The notes under the pieces were generated by a model, which was not told where the DNA came from, did not search any database, and worked only from the letters and a program-made list of their open reading frames with translations. The position numbers and the translations under genes were made by a program. Below are positions 45,189-53,304 of a DNA stretch of 64,000 nt, one piece after another (the stretch's first letter is position 1; every line of letters begins with the position of its first letter). Origin of the DNA: DASRDZ01 sp035569495 (GTDB lineage Bacteria; Chloroflexota; Dormibacteria; Aeolococcales; Aeolococcaceae). Location: assembly GCA_035569495.1 (NCBI GenBank), contig DATMMX010000002.1, positions 1 to 64,000 of the forward strand. The letters are read 5' to 3'.

Positions 45189-46352
45189 CTACTGCCCTCC
45201 GCCCGCGGCCACGGCGACCACGCCGGATTCCACGGTGCGGCGCGCCCACGCGTCGAGCTCGACCAGGTCGTCGAGCGACGGCGACGGCGGCAGCGGCGCC
45301 GCCTCCAGAGTTTCTGCCACCAATGGCACGATGTCGGTGAAGCCGCAGCGTCCGGTGAGGAACGCGGCCACCGCCGCCTCGTTGGCCGCGTTGAGCACCG
45401 CGGGCGCGCCGCCGCCCATCTCGCCGGCGCGGCGCGCCAGGGCAGGCGCGGGGAAGCGGCGCGGGTCGACCGGCTTGAAGACCAGCGGCGACGCCAGGGT
45501 CAGGTCGGCGGGTGCGCAGACGCCGGGCAGGCGCACGCCGTCGGTGAGGGCGAGCGCGATGGGGATGCGCATGTCGGGCACGCCGATCTGGGCGACGGTG
45601 GCGCCGTCGACGAACTCCACGGCGGAGTGCACGATGCTCGGCGGGTGGATGACCACGTCGATGCGCGCGTAGTCGACGCCGAATAGGAAGTGCGCCTCGA
45701 TGATCTCCAGGCCCTTGTTCATCATCGTCGCCGAGTCGACGGTGATCTTCGGGCCCATCGACCAGTTGGGGTGGTGCAGCGCCTCCTCCACCGTGACCCG
45801 GCCCAGGGTGTCGAGCGGGCGCTCGCGGAAGGGGCCGCCGCTGGCGGTGAGCAGCAGGCGCGCGACCGACGCCGGGTCCTCGCCGCGCAGGCACTGCCAC
45901 AGCGCGCTGTGCTCGCTGTCGACGGGGATCAGCCGGGCGCCGGTGGCCGCGGCGCGGGCGGTGACCAGCTCGCCCGCCATGACCAGCACCTCCTTGGTGG
46001 CGATGGCCACGTCGGTGCCGTGGTCGAGGGCGGCCAGGGTGGGACGCAGGGCGGCGGCGCCGGCGATGCCGACGCAGACCACGTCGGCGTCGAGCGCAGC
46101 GACCTCGCAGGCGGCGTCCAGTCCCGCCGCGGCCCCGCGCGGCAGCGGGTGCGACGGGTCGCGCGGGGCGACCACCGCGCTGAGGGGCACGGAGAAGCGC
46201 TCGACCACGTCGCTCAGCCCGGCCGTGTCCGAGCCGACCACGGCGCCCACCAGCTCGAAATGCTCCGGGTAGCGGGCGAACAGGTCGCACGCCTGGCGGC
46301 CGATCGAACCGGTCGCGCCGAGCAGGACGACGCGGCGGCGGGCGCTGGTCAA
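45189..46352 (-). CDS. dxr: 1-deoxy-D-xylulose 5-phosphate reductoisomerase
   Basis: First committed step of the MEP pathway, NADPH-dependent, 387 residues. Motifs: LLGATGSIGRQ for NADPH, ATKEVLVMAGELV, PVDSEHSALWQCL with metal ligands, TASGGPFRERP and HPNWSMGPKITVDSATMMNKGLE. The start is a TTG that forms a TTGA overlap with a possible 33-codon ORF; AGGAG lies eleven bases upstream. A TATATT box and a palindrome lie 40-57 bases upstream, so dxr may have its own promoter despite following cdsA. Confidence 0.93.
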   Translation of the reverse strand: MTSARRRVVLLGATGSIGRQACDLFARYPEHFELVGAVVGSDTAGLSDVVERFSVPLSAVVAPRDPSHPLPRGAAAGLDAACEVAALDADVVCVGIAGAAALRPTLAALDHGTDVAIATKEVLVMAGELVTARAAATGARLIPVDSEHSALWQCLRGEDPASVARLLLTASGGPFRERPLDTLGRVTVEEALHHPNWSMGPKITVDSATMMNKGLEIIEAHFLFGVDYARIDVVIHPPSIVHSAVEFVDGATVAQIGVPDMRIPIALALTDGVRLPGVCAPADLTLASPLVFKPVDPRRFPAPALARRAGEMGGGAPAVLNAANEAAVAAFLTGRCGFTDIVPLVAETLEAAPLPPSPSLDDLVELDAWARRTVESGVVAVAAGGGQ

Positions 46353-46450
46353 GGCTGCGGGATCTCCTGGCCGGCGTCGGCCGGTGCGGACAGGTGCACC
46401 TGCAATATAGACGGGGTTCGTCCGGCAGGCGGCCCGGCTGGGATGGTCAT
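46349..46450 (-). CDS. Possible 33-residue peptide between cdsA and dxr
   Basis: Starts with an ATGA overlap on the cdsA stop and ends with a TTGA overlap on the dxr start, encoding a Pro/Ala-rich peptide (MTIPAGPPAG, then HLSAPADAGQEIPQP). The double overlap fits translational coupling, but the sequence is low-complexity and also contains a promoter-like box and a palindrome. It may be only spacer DNA. Confidence 0.25.
   Translation of the reverse strand: MTIPAGPPAGRTPSILQVHLSAPADAGQEIPQP
46391..46409 (-). promoter_or_regulatory. Putative dxr promoter with palindromic operator
   Basis: TATATT on the minus strand (46404-46409) followed at once by the perfect 12-base palindrome CAGGTGCACCTG (46391-46402), which would overlap the transcription start. 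An AT-rich box and a symmetric site in this position suggest a repressible internal promoter for dxr-rseP-ispG. Confidence 0.45.
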
Positions 46451-47271
46451 GGCAGTCCTGTCATCACCACGTACGCGTAGACCACGGGGCCGATCAGCAG
46501 CAGCGAGTCGAGGCGGTCGAGCAAGCCGCCGTGGCCGGGGATCAGCTCGGAGGAGTCCTTCACCCCGGCGGCGCGCTTGAGCGCGGACTCGACCAGGTCG
46601 CCGCCCATCGCCGCCACGGCGACGACGACACCGAGCACGATGGCGTGGCCGACCGGGATGCCGGTGAGCCACGGGGCGAGCAGCGACCAGGTGAGCACCG
46701 TGGCCAGGAGGCTGCCCGCGGCGCCCTCGGCGGTCTTCTTGGGCGAGATGCTCGGGAAGAAGCGGTGCCTCCCGATGGCGCTGCCCACGAACAGGGCCGC
46801 AGTGTCGCCGACCATGGCGCTGCCCAGGGCGATGGCGACGAGCCACGGGAAGGCGTAGGTCACCGACCGGTCAGGCATGTTGACCACCAGCAGCAGGTAG
46901 CCGATGGTCAGCCCCAGGTAGAGCGCGCCCCCCACCGACGCCGCCCACCGCGCCATGCCCCGGTCGAGCGCCTGGCGCGGCGGCACCAGCGTGCCGATCA
47001 GCCCGATCACCACCGCGCCGCCCAGCGCCCAGTCGAGCGTCCGCCAGCTCGCCGGATAGGTGTGGCGGAGCAGCAGGAACAGCGCCAGCGGGTAGAGCAG
47101 CCAGGGCAGCGGCTCGGCGCCGAGGCGGCGCATCAGCCCGGAGAACTCCCAGCAGGCCACCACCAGCGCGGCGGCGGCGAGCGCGTCGAGCAGGGGGCCC
47201 CGGGCCAGCATCGCTCCGGCCAGAGCGACGAGCAGGACGGCAGCCGAGCCGAGCCTGAGGCCCAGCCTCAT
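46447..47271 (-). CDS. cdsA: Phosphatidate cytidylyltransferase
   Basis: Makes CDP-diacylglycerol for phospholipid synthesis. 274 residues with about eight hydrophobic segments. The family signature is complete near the C-terminus: ESALKRAAGVKDSSELIPGHGGLLDRLDS. An upstream GDTAALFVGSAIGRH segment and SPKKTAEG are also conserved. The ATG overlaps the uppS stop as ATGA. Confidence 0.94.
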   Translation of the reverse strand: MRLGLRLGSAAVLLVALAGAMLARGPLLDALAAAALVVACWEFSGLMRRLGAEPLPWLLYPLALFLLLRHTYPASWRTLDWALGGAVVIGLIGTLVPPRQALDRGMARWAASVGGALYLGLTIGYLLLVVNMPDRSVTYAFPWLVAIALGSAMVGDTAALFVGSAIGRHRFFPSISPKKTAEGAAGSLLATVLTWSLLAPWLTGIPVGHAIVLGVVVAVAAMGGDLVESALKRAAGVKDSSELIPGHGGLLDRLDSLLLIGPVVYAYVVMTGLP

Positions 47272-48065
47272 CCGGTGCGCAGGGCCCTGGCGATGCGGTG
47301 CCCCACCCCGCGCCGCGCCGGCCCCCCCGCCGGTCCCACCCTGCCGAACTTGCGCTCGCGCTCGGCGAAGGCGGCGAGCGCCTGGCGCAGCTCGGCCTCG
47401 CCGAAGTCGGGCCACAGCGTTTGGGTCACCCACAGCTCGGCGTAGGCCGCCTGCCAGAGCAGGAAGTTGCTCACCCGCATCTCCCCCGCCGTGCGGATGA
47501 TCAGGTCGGGGTCGGGCAGGCCGCCGGTGTACAGCGCCTGGGAGAGCTGCGCCTCGTCGAGCCGGGTCAGGTCAGCGCCCGCGGCGGCCAGCGCGCGCAC
47601 CGCGTCGACGACCTCGGCGCGGCCGCCGTAGTTGATGGCGATGTTGAGCACCGCGCCGCTGTTGTGCAGCGTCTGCGCCTCGGCGGCGACCACCACCTCC
47701 TGCAACCGCGGGCTCAGCTCCTGGCGGCGGCCGAGGATGCGCACCTGCACTCCGTTGTCGTCAAGTTCGTCAATTTCTCGCTGGATGGTCTCGACGAAGA
47801 GGCTCATCAACGCCGACACCTCGGTGCCCGGGCGCGACCAGTTCTCCGTGGAGAACGCGTACAGGGTGAGCACGTGCACACCGAGGCGGTCGCACTCCTG
47901 CATCACCGGGCGGATGGCGCCGACGCCGGCACGGTGGCCGGCGACGCGGGGCAGGTGCCGCTTGCTGGCCCAGCGGCCGTTGCCGTCCATGATGATCCCG
48001 ATGTGCCGGGGCAGCCCCTCGTGCGGGGGCGGTGGCACGGCGTTGGGAGCGGGAGGGCGGTCCAT
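47268..48065 (-). CDS. uppS: Isoprenyl (undecaprenyl) diphosphate synthase
   Basis: Cis-prenyltransferase making the lipid carrier for cell wall synthesis. 265 residues with IGIIMDGNGRWA, which holds the catalytic Asp, then RVAGHRAG, LYAFSTENWSRP, INYGGRAEVVDA and DLIIRTAGEMRVSNFLLWQ. The C-terminal tail is basic. Two bases separate it from frr. The adjacent dxr and ispG supply its isoprenoid precursors. Confidence 0.95.
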   Translation of the reverse strand: MDRPPAPNAVPPPPHEGLPRHIGIIMDGNGRWASKRHLPRVAGHRAGVGAIRPVMQECDRLGVHVLTLYAFSTENWSRPGTEVSALMSLFVETIQREIDELDDNGVQVRILGRRQELSPRLQEVVVAAEAQTLHNSGAVLNIAINYGGRAEVVDAVRALAAAGADLTRLDEAQLSQALYTGGLPDPDLIIRTAGEMRVSNFLLWQAAYAELWVTQTLWPDFGEAELRQALAAFAERERKFGRVGPAGGPARRGVGHRIARALRTG

Positions 48066-48067
48066 GG

Positions 48068-48625
48068 TCAGACCTCCAGGATCTCCTGCTCCTTCTTGTG
48101 GGCGACCTCGTCCACCCTGGCGACGAAGCGGTCGGTGATCTTCTGGAGATGGGCGAGGCCGCGGTCGAGCTCGTCGCTGCCCACCTCGCCGTCCTTCTCG
48201 ATCTTGCGGATGTGCTCGACCTCGTCGCGCCGGATGTTGCGGATGGCCACGCGCGCCGCCTCGGCCTTCTGCTTGGCCATCTTGACGAACTCCTTGCGGC
48301 GGTCCTCGGTGAGCGGCGGGATGGGGATGCGGATCATGGCGCCGTCGTTGGACGGGTTGAGGCCGAGCTGGCTGGTCTGGATCGCCTTCTCGATCGCCGC
48401 CATGGCGCCGCGGTCGTAGGGCTGGATGACCAGCAGGCGCGCCTCGGGCGCTGTGATGCTGGCCAGCGAGAGCAGCGGCGTCGCCGTGCCGTAGTAGTCG
48501 ATCTGCAGGCGGTCGACCAGCGCGGGGGTGGCCCGGCCGGTGCGGATGCTGGACAGGTCCTTGTGCAGCGCCTCGACGCTCTTGTCCATGCGCTCCTCGG
48601 CGTCCTTCAACCAGTCGTCGATCAT
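48068..48625 (-). CDS. frr: Ribosome recycling factor
   Basis: Splits post-termination ribosomes with EF-G. Exactly the usual 185 residues. Recognised from RMDKSVEALHKDLSSIRTGRATPALVD, LNPSNDGAMIRIPIPPLTEDRRKE and RNIRRDE. The ATG overlaps the pyrH stop as ATGA, giving the universal rpsB-tsf-pyrH-frr order. Confidence 0.96.
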   Translation of the reverse strand: MIDDWLKDAEERMDKSVEALHKDLSSIRTGRATPALVDRLQIDYYGTATPLLSLASITAPEARLLVIQPYDRGAMAAIEKAIQTSQLGLNPSNDGAMIRIPIPPLTEDRRKEFVKMAKQKAEAARVAIRNIRRDEVEHIRKIEKDGEVGSDELDRGLAHLQKITDRFVARVDEVAHKKEQEILEV

Positions 48626-49416
48626 CGTGCGCGCTCTGCGGCCTCCGTCGGTGCGGTGTCGTTGTCGTCGACCAGGGTGCCGATGTCCTCGCCCATGACC
48701 ACGCGCTCGATGCTGCCCTCGCTGAGCAGGTCGAAGACGACGATGGGCGTGCGGTTGTCCATGCAGAGGGTGAGCGCGGTGTTGTCCATCACGGTGAGGC
48801 CGCGGTTGAGGACCTCCATGTAGGACAGGTGGTGCAGGCGCTCGGCGGTGCTGTCCTTGAGCGGGTCGGCGGTGTAGATGCCGTCGACCTTGGTGGCCTT
48901 GAGCAGCACCTCGGCGCCGATCTCGGCGGCGCGCAGGGCGGCGGTGGTGTCGGTGGTGAAGAACGGGTTGCCGGTGCCCGCGCCGAGGATGACCACGCGG
49001 CCCTTCTCCAGGTGGCGCACCGCGCGTCGCGGGATGAACGGCTCGGCGACCTGGTGCATGGCGATCGCCGACTGCACGCGGCACTGCAGCCCGCGCCGCT
49101 CCAGCGCGTCGCGCAGCGCCAGCGCGTTGATCATGGTGGCCAGCATGCCCATGTAGTCGCCGGTGACCCGGTCGACGCCGCGGGCGCTGGCCTCCATGCC
49201 GCGCACGATGTTGCCACCTCCGACCACAACCGCCACCTGCACCTGGTGGGCGACGACGCGCTCGATCTGGGTGGCGATGAAGGCGGCGACGGCGGGGTCG
49301 ATGCCGTAGGCGAGGCTGCCCATCAGGGCCTCGCCGCTCAGCTTGAGGACGACCCGCGACCAGCGCGGCGCGCCCTGCGGGCGGCGCTCGACCCTGCCGG
49401 TGGTTGCCACCTCCAA
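48622..49416 (-). CDS. pyrH: Uridylate kinase
   Basis: Phosphorylates UMP; hexameric amino-acid-kinase-fold enzyme. Motifs: VVLKLSGEALMG, VVVGGGNIVRG, GAGTGNPFFTTDTTAALRA and LKATKVDGIYTADP. The TTG start at 49416 gives 264 residues; a GTG two codons later (49410) is equally possible, and the conserved region begins about 20 residues in either way. The gene follows tsf by 16 bases. Confidence 0.93.
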   Translation of the reverse strand: MEVATTGRVERRPQGAPRWSRVVLKLSGEALMGSLAYGIDPAVAAFIATQIERVVAHQVQVAVVVGGGNIVRGMEASARGVDRVTGDYMGMLATMINALALRDALERRGLQCRVQSAIAMHQVAEPFIPRRAVRHLEKGRVVILGAGTGNPFFTTDTTAALRAAEIGAEVLLKATKVDGIYTADPLKDSTAERLHHLSYMEVLNRGLTVMDNTALTLCMDNRTPIVVFDLLSEGSIERVVMGEDIGTLVDDNDTAPTEAAERAR

Positions 49417-49432
49417 CTCGGTGCCGGTCCCG

Positions 49433-50089
49433 CTACTCGGCCGCGACGCCGGCGGGCTCGCCGTCGGGCGACTCCTGCTCCGCGCCCGCCGTCTCCCCCA
49501 CCGCGAAGCGGGCGAAGCGGGCCACGGTGATGTTCTCGCCGAGCTTGGCGATGGCCTCGCTGATCAGGTCCTTGACCTTCTTCTTGGGCTCGCGGATGTA
49601 GGGCTGGTCGAGCAGCACGATCTCGCCGTAGAAGGCGTCGAGCTTGCCGCTGATGATCTTGTCCTGCACGTTGGCGGGCTTGTCGGCCACCTGGGCGCGG
49701 AAGATCGCCGTCTCGCGCTCGATCGCCTCGGCGGGCACCTCCTCGCGGCGCACGTACTGCGGCGAGGCGCCGGCGATGTGCAGCGCGATCTCGTGGGCGA
49801 GGTGCTTGAAGTCGTCGGTCTTGGCGACGAAGTCGGACTCGCAGTTGACCTCGACGAGCACGCCCACACGACCCACGCCGCTGGCGTGGTGCACGTACGA
49901 CTCGATGGCGCCCTCGCCGGTGCTGCGCCCGGCCTTCTTGGCGGCCCGGGCCATCCCGTGCTCGCGCAGGTAGTCCTTGGCCTTCTCGATGTCGCCGCCG
50001 GTCTCGACCAGGGCGCGCTTGCTGTCCATCATTCCCGCCCCGGTCATGTCCCGGAGCTGCTTGACCTGTGCCGCGGTGATCTCGGCCAC
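49433..50089 (-). CDS. tsf: Elongation factor Ts
   Basis: Nucleotide exchange factor for EF-Tu. 218 residues, the short form typical of Gram-positive and Chloroflexota-type bacteria. The N-terminal UBA-like domain has VKQLRDMTGAGMMDSKRALVETGGDIEKA. The core has EVNCESDFVAKTDDFK, and the C-terminal part has LLDQPYIREPKKKVKDLI. The start is GTG, eleven bases after rpsB. Confidence 0.95.
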   Translation of the reverse strand: MAEITAAQVKQLRDMTGAGMMDSKRALVETGGDIEKAKDYLREHGMARAAKKAGRSTGEGAIESYVHHASGVGRVGVLVEVNCESDFVAKTDDFKHLAHEIALHIAGASPQYVRREEVPAEAIERETAIFRAQVADKPANVQDKIISGKLDAFYGEIVLLDQPYIREPKKKVKDLISEAIAKLGENITVARFARFAVGETAGAEQESPDGEPAGVAAE

Positions 50090-50100
50090 GTTGCTGTTCC

Positions 50101-50991
50101 CTATGCCTCTTCGGCGCTGGCGAGGACGGGCTGGTCGGCCTTCTCCTGGGCGCCGTTCGCTGACTGTTCCTTCTGCTGGGCGGCGGCCGCGGCGTTGGCG
50201 GCGGCCGCCTGCGCCTCGGCCTCGGCGCGGGCCCGCTCGGCCGCCTCCGCGGCGGCGCGCGCCTCGGCGGCGACCTGCTCCTCGCGCTCGCGCAGCTCGC
50301 GCTCGCCGAGCAGCTGCTGGCCCTCGACGATGGCGTCGTTGACCAGGTTGGTGATCAGGCGGACGGCGCGGATGGCGTCGTCGTTGCCGGGGATCACCTT
50401 CTGGATCAGGTCGGGGTCGCAGTTGCTGTCGACAATGGCAATAACCGGGATGCCCAGCTTGTTGGCCTCGCCGACGGCGAGCCGCTCCTTGCGGCAGTCG
50501 ACCACGAAGAGCGCTCCGGGGAGCCGCTTCATGGTGACCATGCCGCCGAAGTTGCGCTCCAGCCGGTCCAGCTCGTCCTCCAGGACGTTGGCCTCCTTCT
50601 TGGTCATGCGCTCGAAGTCGCCGCGGTCACGGATGGCGCGCACCTCCTGGAGGCGCTTGAGCTGGCGCTGGATGACGGTGAAGTTGGTCAGCATGCCGCC
50701 CATCCAGCGATGGGTGACGTAGTACTGGCCGCTGCGCTCGCAGGCCTCCTGGATGGTGTCCTGGGCCTGCTTCTTGGTGCCGACGAAGAGGATCTTCTCG
50801 CCCCGGCCGACCAGGTCGCGGGCGAAGTCGCAGGCCTCGTCGAGCAGCGTCTGGGTCTGCTGCAGGTCGATGATGTGGATGCCGTTGCGCGCAGTGAAGA
50901 TGTACTGGCGCATCTTGGGATTCCACCGGCTGGTCTGGTGGCCGAAGTGGACTCCGGCCTCGAGGAGCTGGCGGAGGGTGGCGACGGGCAT
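50101..50991 (-). CDS. rpsB: 30S ribosomal protein S2
   Basis: 296 residues. The S2 core is complete: LLEAGVHFGHQTSRWNPKM, FVGTKKQAQDTI, YVTHRWMGGMLTNF, LPGALFVVDCRKERLAVGEA and PGNDDAIRAVRLITN. After about residue 225 comes an extra Ala/Glu/Gln-rich, probably helical, tail that ordinary S2 lacks. A strong AGGAGG site precedes the ATG. First gene of the rpsB-tsf-pyrH-frr-uppS-cdsA run, with a folded leader and a promoter-like site upstream. Confidence 0.96.
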   Translation of the reverse strand: MPVATLRQLLEAGVHFGHQTSRWNPKMRQYIFTARNGIHIIDLQQTQTLLDEACDFARDLVGRGEKILFVGTKKQAQDTIQEACERSGQYYVTHRWMGGMLTNFTVIQRQLKRLQEVRAIRDRGDFERMTKKEANVLEDELDRLERNFGGMVTMKRLPGALFVVDCRKERLAVGEANKLGIPVIAIVDSNCDPDLIQKVIPGNDDAIRAVRLITNLVNDAIVEGQQLLGERELREREEQVAAEARAAAEAAERARAEAEAQAAAANAAAAAQQKEQSANGAQEKADQPVLASAEEA

Positions 50992-51030
50992 GGTCCCGTT
51001 CCTCCTGGTGTGGTGGGGTTGTGCCTCCGC

Positions 51031-51094
51031 CCGGCGTCGTCCGCTGCTGGCGACTCACCCCTGCGCGGGGCACCCGTCGCCAGGCGTCGGCCGG
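51031..51094 (-). ncRNA. Structured leader RNA of rpsB
   Basis: Nested inverted repeats between promoter and rpsB: outer CCGGC/GCCGG, an eight-pair stem CTGGCGAC/GTCGCCAG (51047-51054 with 51076-51083), and an inner CCCC/GGGG. It could be an autoregulatory leader bound by S2, as known for rpsB in other bacteria, but no family-specific motif was confirmed. Confidence 0.4.
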
Positions 51095-51129
51095 GCGTGC
51101 GAAATCGGCTTTGCGAGCCGTTGGCCGTC

Positions 51130-51138
51130 AGTGTACCA
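51130..51138 (-). promoter_or_regulatory. Extended -10 promoter for rpsB operon
   Basis: TGG-TACACT on the minus strand (extended -10), with a weak -35 TTTCCC 16 bases upstream (51152-51157) inside the preceding terminator loop. Predicted leader of about 130 bases. Confidence 0.5.
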
Positions 51139-51143
51139 GGGGA

Positions 51144-51164
51144 CGCCGGGCGGGAAACCCGGCG
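51144..51164 (-). terminator. Hairpin after hslU
   Basis: Seven-pair stem CGCCGGG/CCCGGCG with a seven-base loop, five bases beyond the hslU stop. It separates hslVU from the rpsB promoter; no T-tract is present. Confidence 0.5.
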
Positions 51165-51169
51165 GCGGG

Positions 51170-52756
51170 CTAGAGCACGTAGCGGCGCAGGTCCTCGTTG
51201 CGGACCAGGTCGGCGAGGCGGCGGCGGACGTACTCGGCGTCGACGGTGACCGTCTGGCCGGCGTGGTCCTCGGCGCTGAAGCTCAGCTCCTCGAGCACCT
51301 TCTCCATGATGGTGAAGAGGCGGCGGGCGCCGATGTTCTCGTCCTGCTCGTTGACCACGGCCGCCTGATGGGCCAGCTCGTGCAGGCCGTCCTCGGCGAA
51401 CTCGAGCGTGACCTCCTCGGTCTTGAGCAGCGCCGAGTACTGCTTGGTGAGCGCGTTGCTGGGCTCGACCAGGATGCGCTGCAGGTCGTCCTCGGTGAGC
51501 GGCTTGAGCTCGACGCGGATGGGGAAGCGGCCCTGGAACTCGGGGATCAGGTCGCTCGGCTTGACGACGTTGAACGCTCCTGCGGCGACGAAGAGGATGT
51601 GGTCGGTGCGCACCGCCCCGTAGCGGGTGTGCACGGTCGAGCCCTCGACCAGGGGGAGCAGGTCGCGCTGCACGCCCTCGCCGCTGACGTCGGGACCGTG
51701 CTCGGGCGAGCGGCCGCCGGCGATCTTGTCGACCTCGTCGACGAAGACGATGCCGTCGTCCTCGACCGCCTTGATCGAGTCGTCGTAGAGGCGGTCCATG
51801 TCGACCAGGCGGTCGGTCTCCTCCTGGGCGAGGACGTTGCGGGCGTCGGCGACGGTCATGCGGCGCTGGCGCTTGCGGGGCGGAGCCATCTGCGAGAAGA
51901 AGTCGCTCAGCGCGTAGCCGATCTCCTCGGCGCCGCTGCCGCTGAAGGCCTCCATCACCGGCTGGTAGGGCTCCTCGACCTCGACCTCGATCTCGCGGTC
52001 CTCGAGCTGCTTGCTGCGCAGCTTCTTGAGCAGCTGGCGCTTGCGCAGGCGGCGACGGCGGCGGCGCTGCTCGTCGTCGGCGGCGGGCGTTGGCGGCGCT
52101 GCTGTTGACGCTGCTGGCTCGGCGGTGTCGGCGGCGTCCGCGGGCGGCTGCGGTGCTTGGGTGGTCGTCTCGTCGCTCGCGGGGCGTCCGGCCTCTCGCT
52201 CCTTGCGCTCCTCGGCGTCGAGCAGGGTTTCGAGGATGCGGTCCTCGGCGAGCTCCTTGGCGCGGTCCTCGACCTCCTCCATGCGGGCGTTCTGGAGGTC
52301 GGTGATGGTCTGCTCGAGCAGGTCGCGGATGATCGACTCCACGTCGCGGCCGACGTAGCCGACCTCGGTGAACTTGGTCGCCTCGACCTTGATGAACGGC
52401 GAGTTGGTCATGCGGGCCAGGCGGCGGGCGATCTCCGTCTTGCCGACGCCGGTGGGGCCGATCATCAGGATGTTCTTGGGCAGGACCTCGTCGCGCATGT
52501 CCTCGGGGAGGCGCTGGCGGCGGACGCGGTTGCGCAGGGCGATGGCGACGGAGCGCTTGGCTTCGGACTGGCCGATGATGTACTCGTCCAGGCGGCGGAC
52601 GATCTCCTTGGGGCGGAGGTCGTCGCTGGGCGACTCGGTTGCGGCGGCTTGCTTCGAAGGTTGCGTCGCGTTGGCGGTGCCGTCGCTCGATGTGGGGTCG
52701 GTCGCGACGCCATTCGTGGGCGGCGTTGGCTCAGCGGCGACGAGCGGTTCGCTCAC
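51170..52756 (-). CDS. hslU: HslU, ATPase of the HslUV protease
   Basis: AAA+ unfoldase that feeds proteins to HslV. 528 residues against about 440 in E. coli. Extra length comes from a Thr/Ser/Ala-rich 45-residue N-terminal leader and an insertion in the I-domain that runs from an acidic Pro/Ala/Thr stretch into a run of Arg (about residues 185-235). Walker A GPTGVGKTE, FTEVGYVGRDVES, Walker B-like GIVFVDEVDKI and the C-terminal LRRYVL that docks into HslV are intact. GTGA overlap with hslV. Confidence 0.95.
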   Translation of the reverse strand: MSEPLVAAEPTPPTNGVATDPTSSDGTANATQPSKQAAATESPSDDLRPKEIVRRLDEYIIGQSEAKRSVAIALRNRVRRQRLPEDMRDEVLPKNILMIGPTGVGKTEIARRLARMTNSPFIKVEATKFTEVGYVGRDVESIIRDLLEQTITDLQNARMEEVEDRAKELAEDRILETLLDAEERKEREAGRPASDETTTQAPQPPADAADTAEPAASTAAPPTPAADDEQRRRRRRLRKRQLLKKLRSKQLEDREIEVEVEEPYQPVMEAFSGSGAEEIGYALSDFFSQMAPPRKRQRRMTVADARNVLAQEETDRLVDMDRLYDDSIKAVEDDGIVFVDEVDKIAGGRSPEHGPDVSGEGVQRDLLPLVEGSTVHTRYGAVRTDHILFVAAGAFNVVKPSDLIPEFQGRFPIRVELKPLTEDDLQRILVEPSNALTKQYSALLKTEEVTLEFAEDGLHELAHQAAVVNEQDENIGARRLFTIMEKVLEELSFSAEDHAGQTVTVDAEYVRRRLADLVRNEDLRRYVL

Positions 52757-53304
52757 GGTGCCTGCTCCACGATCTCCACGCTGATGTGATCGTTGGTGTA
52801 GATGCACAGCGTCGCGGCGATCTCCAGCGCGCGGCGCGCGATCTGCTCCGCAGTTTGTGCCGTGTTCTGCAGCAACGCCTTGGCCGCCGCCTGCGCGTAC
52901 GGGCCGCCGCTGCCGATCGCCACCACGTCGTCGTCGGGCTCGATGACCTCGCCCTCGCCGCTGAGCAGCAGGAGCTGCTCCGCGTTGGCGACGATGAGCA
53001 TGGCGTCGAGGTGGCGCAGGTACTTGTCGGTGCGCCACTCCTTGCTCAGCTCGACGGCGCCGCGCAGCAGGTTGCCCTGGTGCTTCTCCAGGTGCTGCTC
53101 GAACTTGTCGAAGAGGGTGAAGGCGTCGGCGACGGCGCCGGCGAAGCCGACCACGACCTGGTCGCGGTAGATGCGCCGCACCTTGGAGGCGCTGTGCTTC
53201 ATCACCACGTCGCCCACCGTGACCTGCCCGTCCCCGGCGACCGCGGTGCGGCCGTCGCGCTTGACGGCGACGATGGTGGTGGCGCGGATGCGCCGGCTTT
53301 CCAT
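52753..53304 (-). CDS. hslV: HslV, peptidase of the HslUV protease
   Basis: Proteasome-like Thr peptidase, 183 residues. The predicted mature N-terminus is the Thr in ATTIVAVKRDGRTAVAGDGQVT, after a propeptide of eight or nine residues (MESRRIRA). GFAGAVADAFTLF, AIGSGGPYAQAAA and the end ISVEIVEQ are conserved. The start shares one base with the topA stop (TGATG). The xerC and trmFO genes often found between topA and hslV in Gram-positive bacteria are absent here. Confidence 0.95.
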   Translation of the reverse strand: MESRRIRATTIVAVKRDGRTAVAGDGQVTVGDVVMKHSASKVRRIYRDQVVVGFAGAVADAFTLFDKFEQHLEKHQGNLLRGAVELSKEWRTDKYLRHLDAMLIVANAEQLLLLSGEGEVIEPDDDVVAIGSGGPYAQAAAKALLQNTAQTAEQIARRALEIAATLCIYTNDHISVEIVEQAP

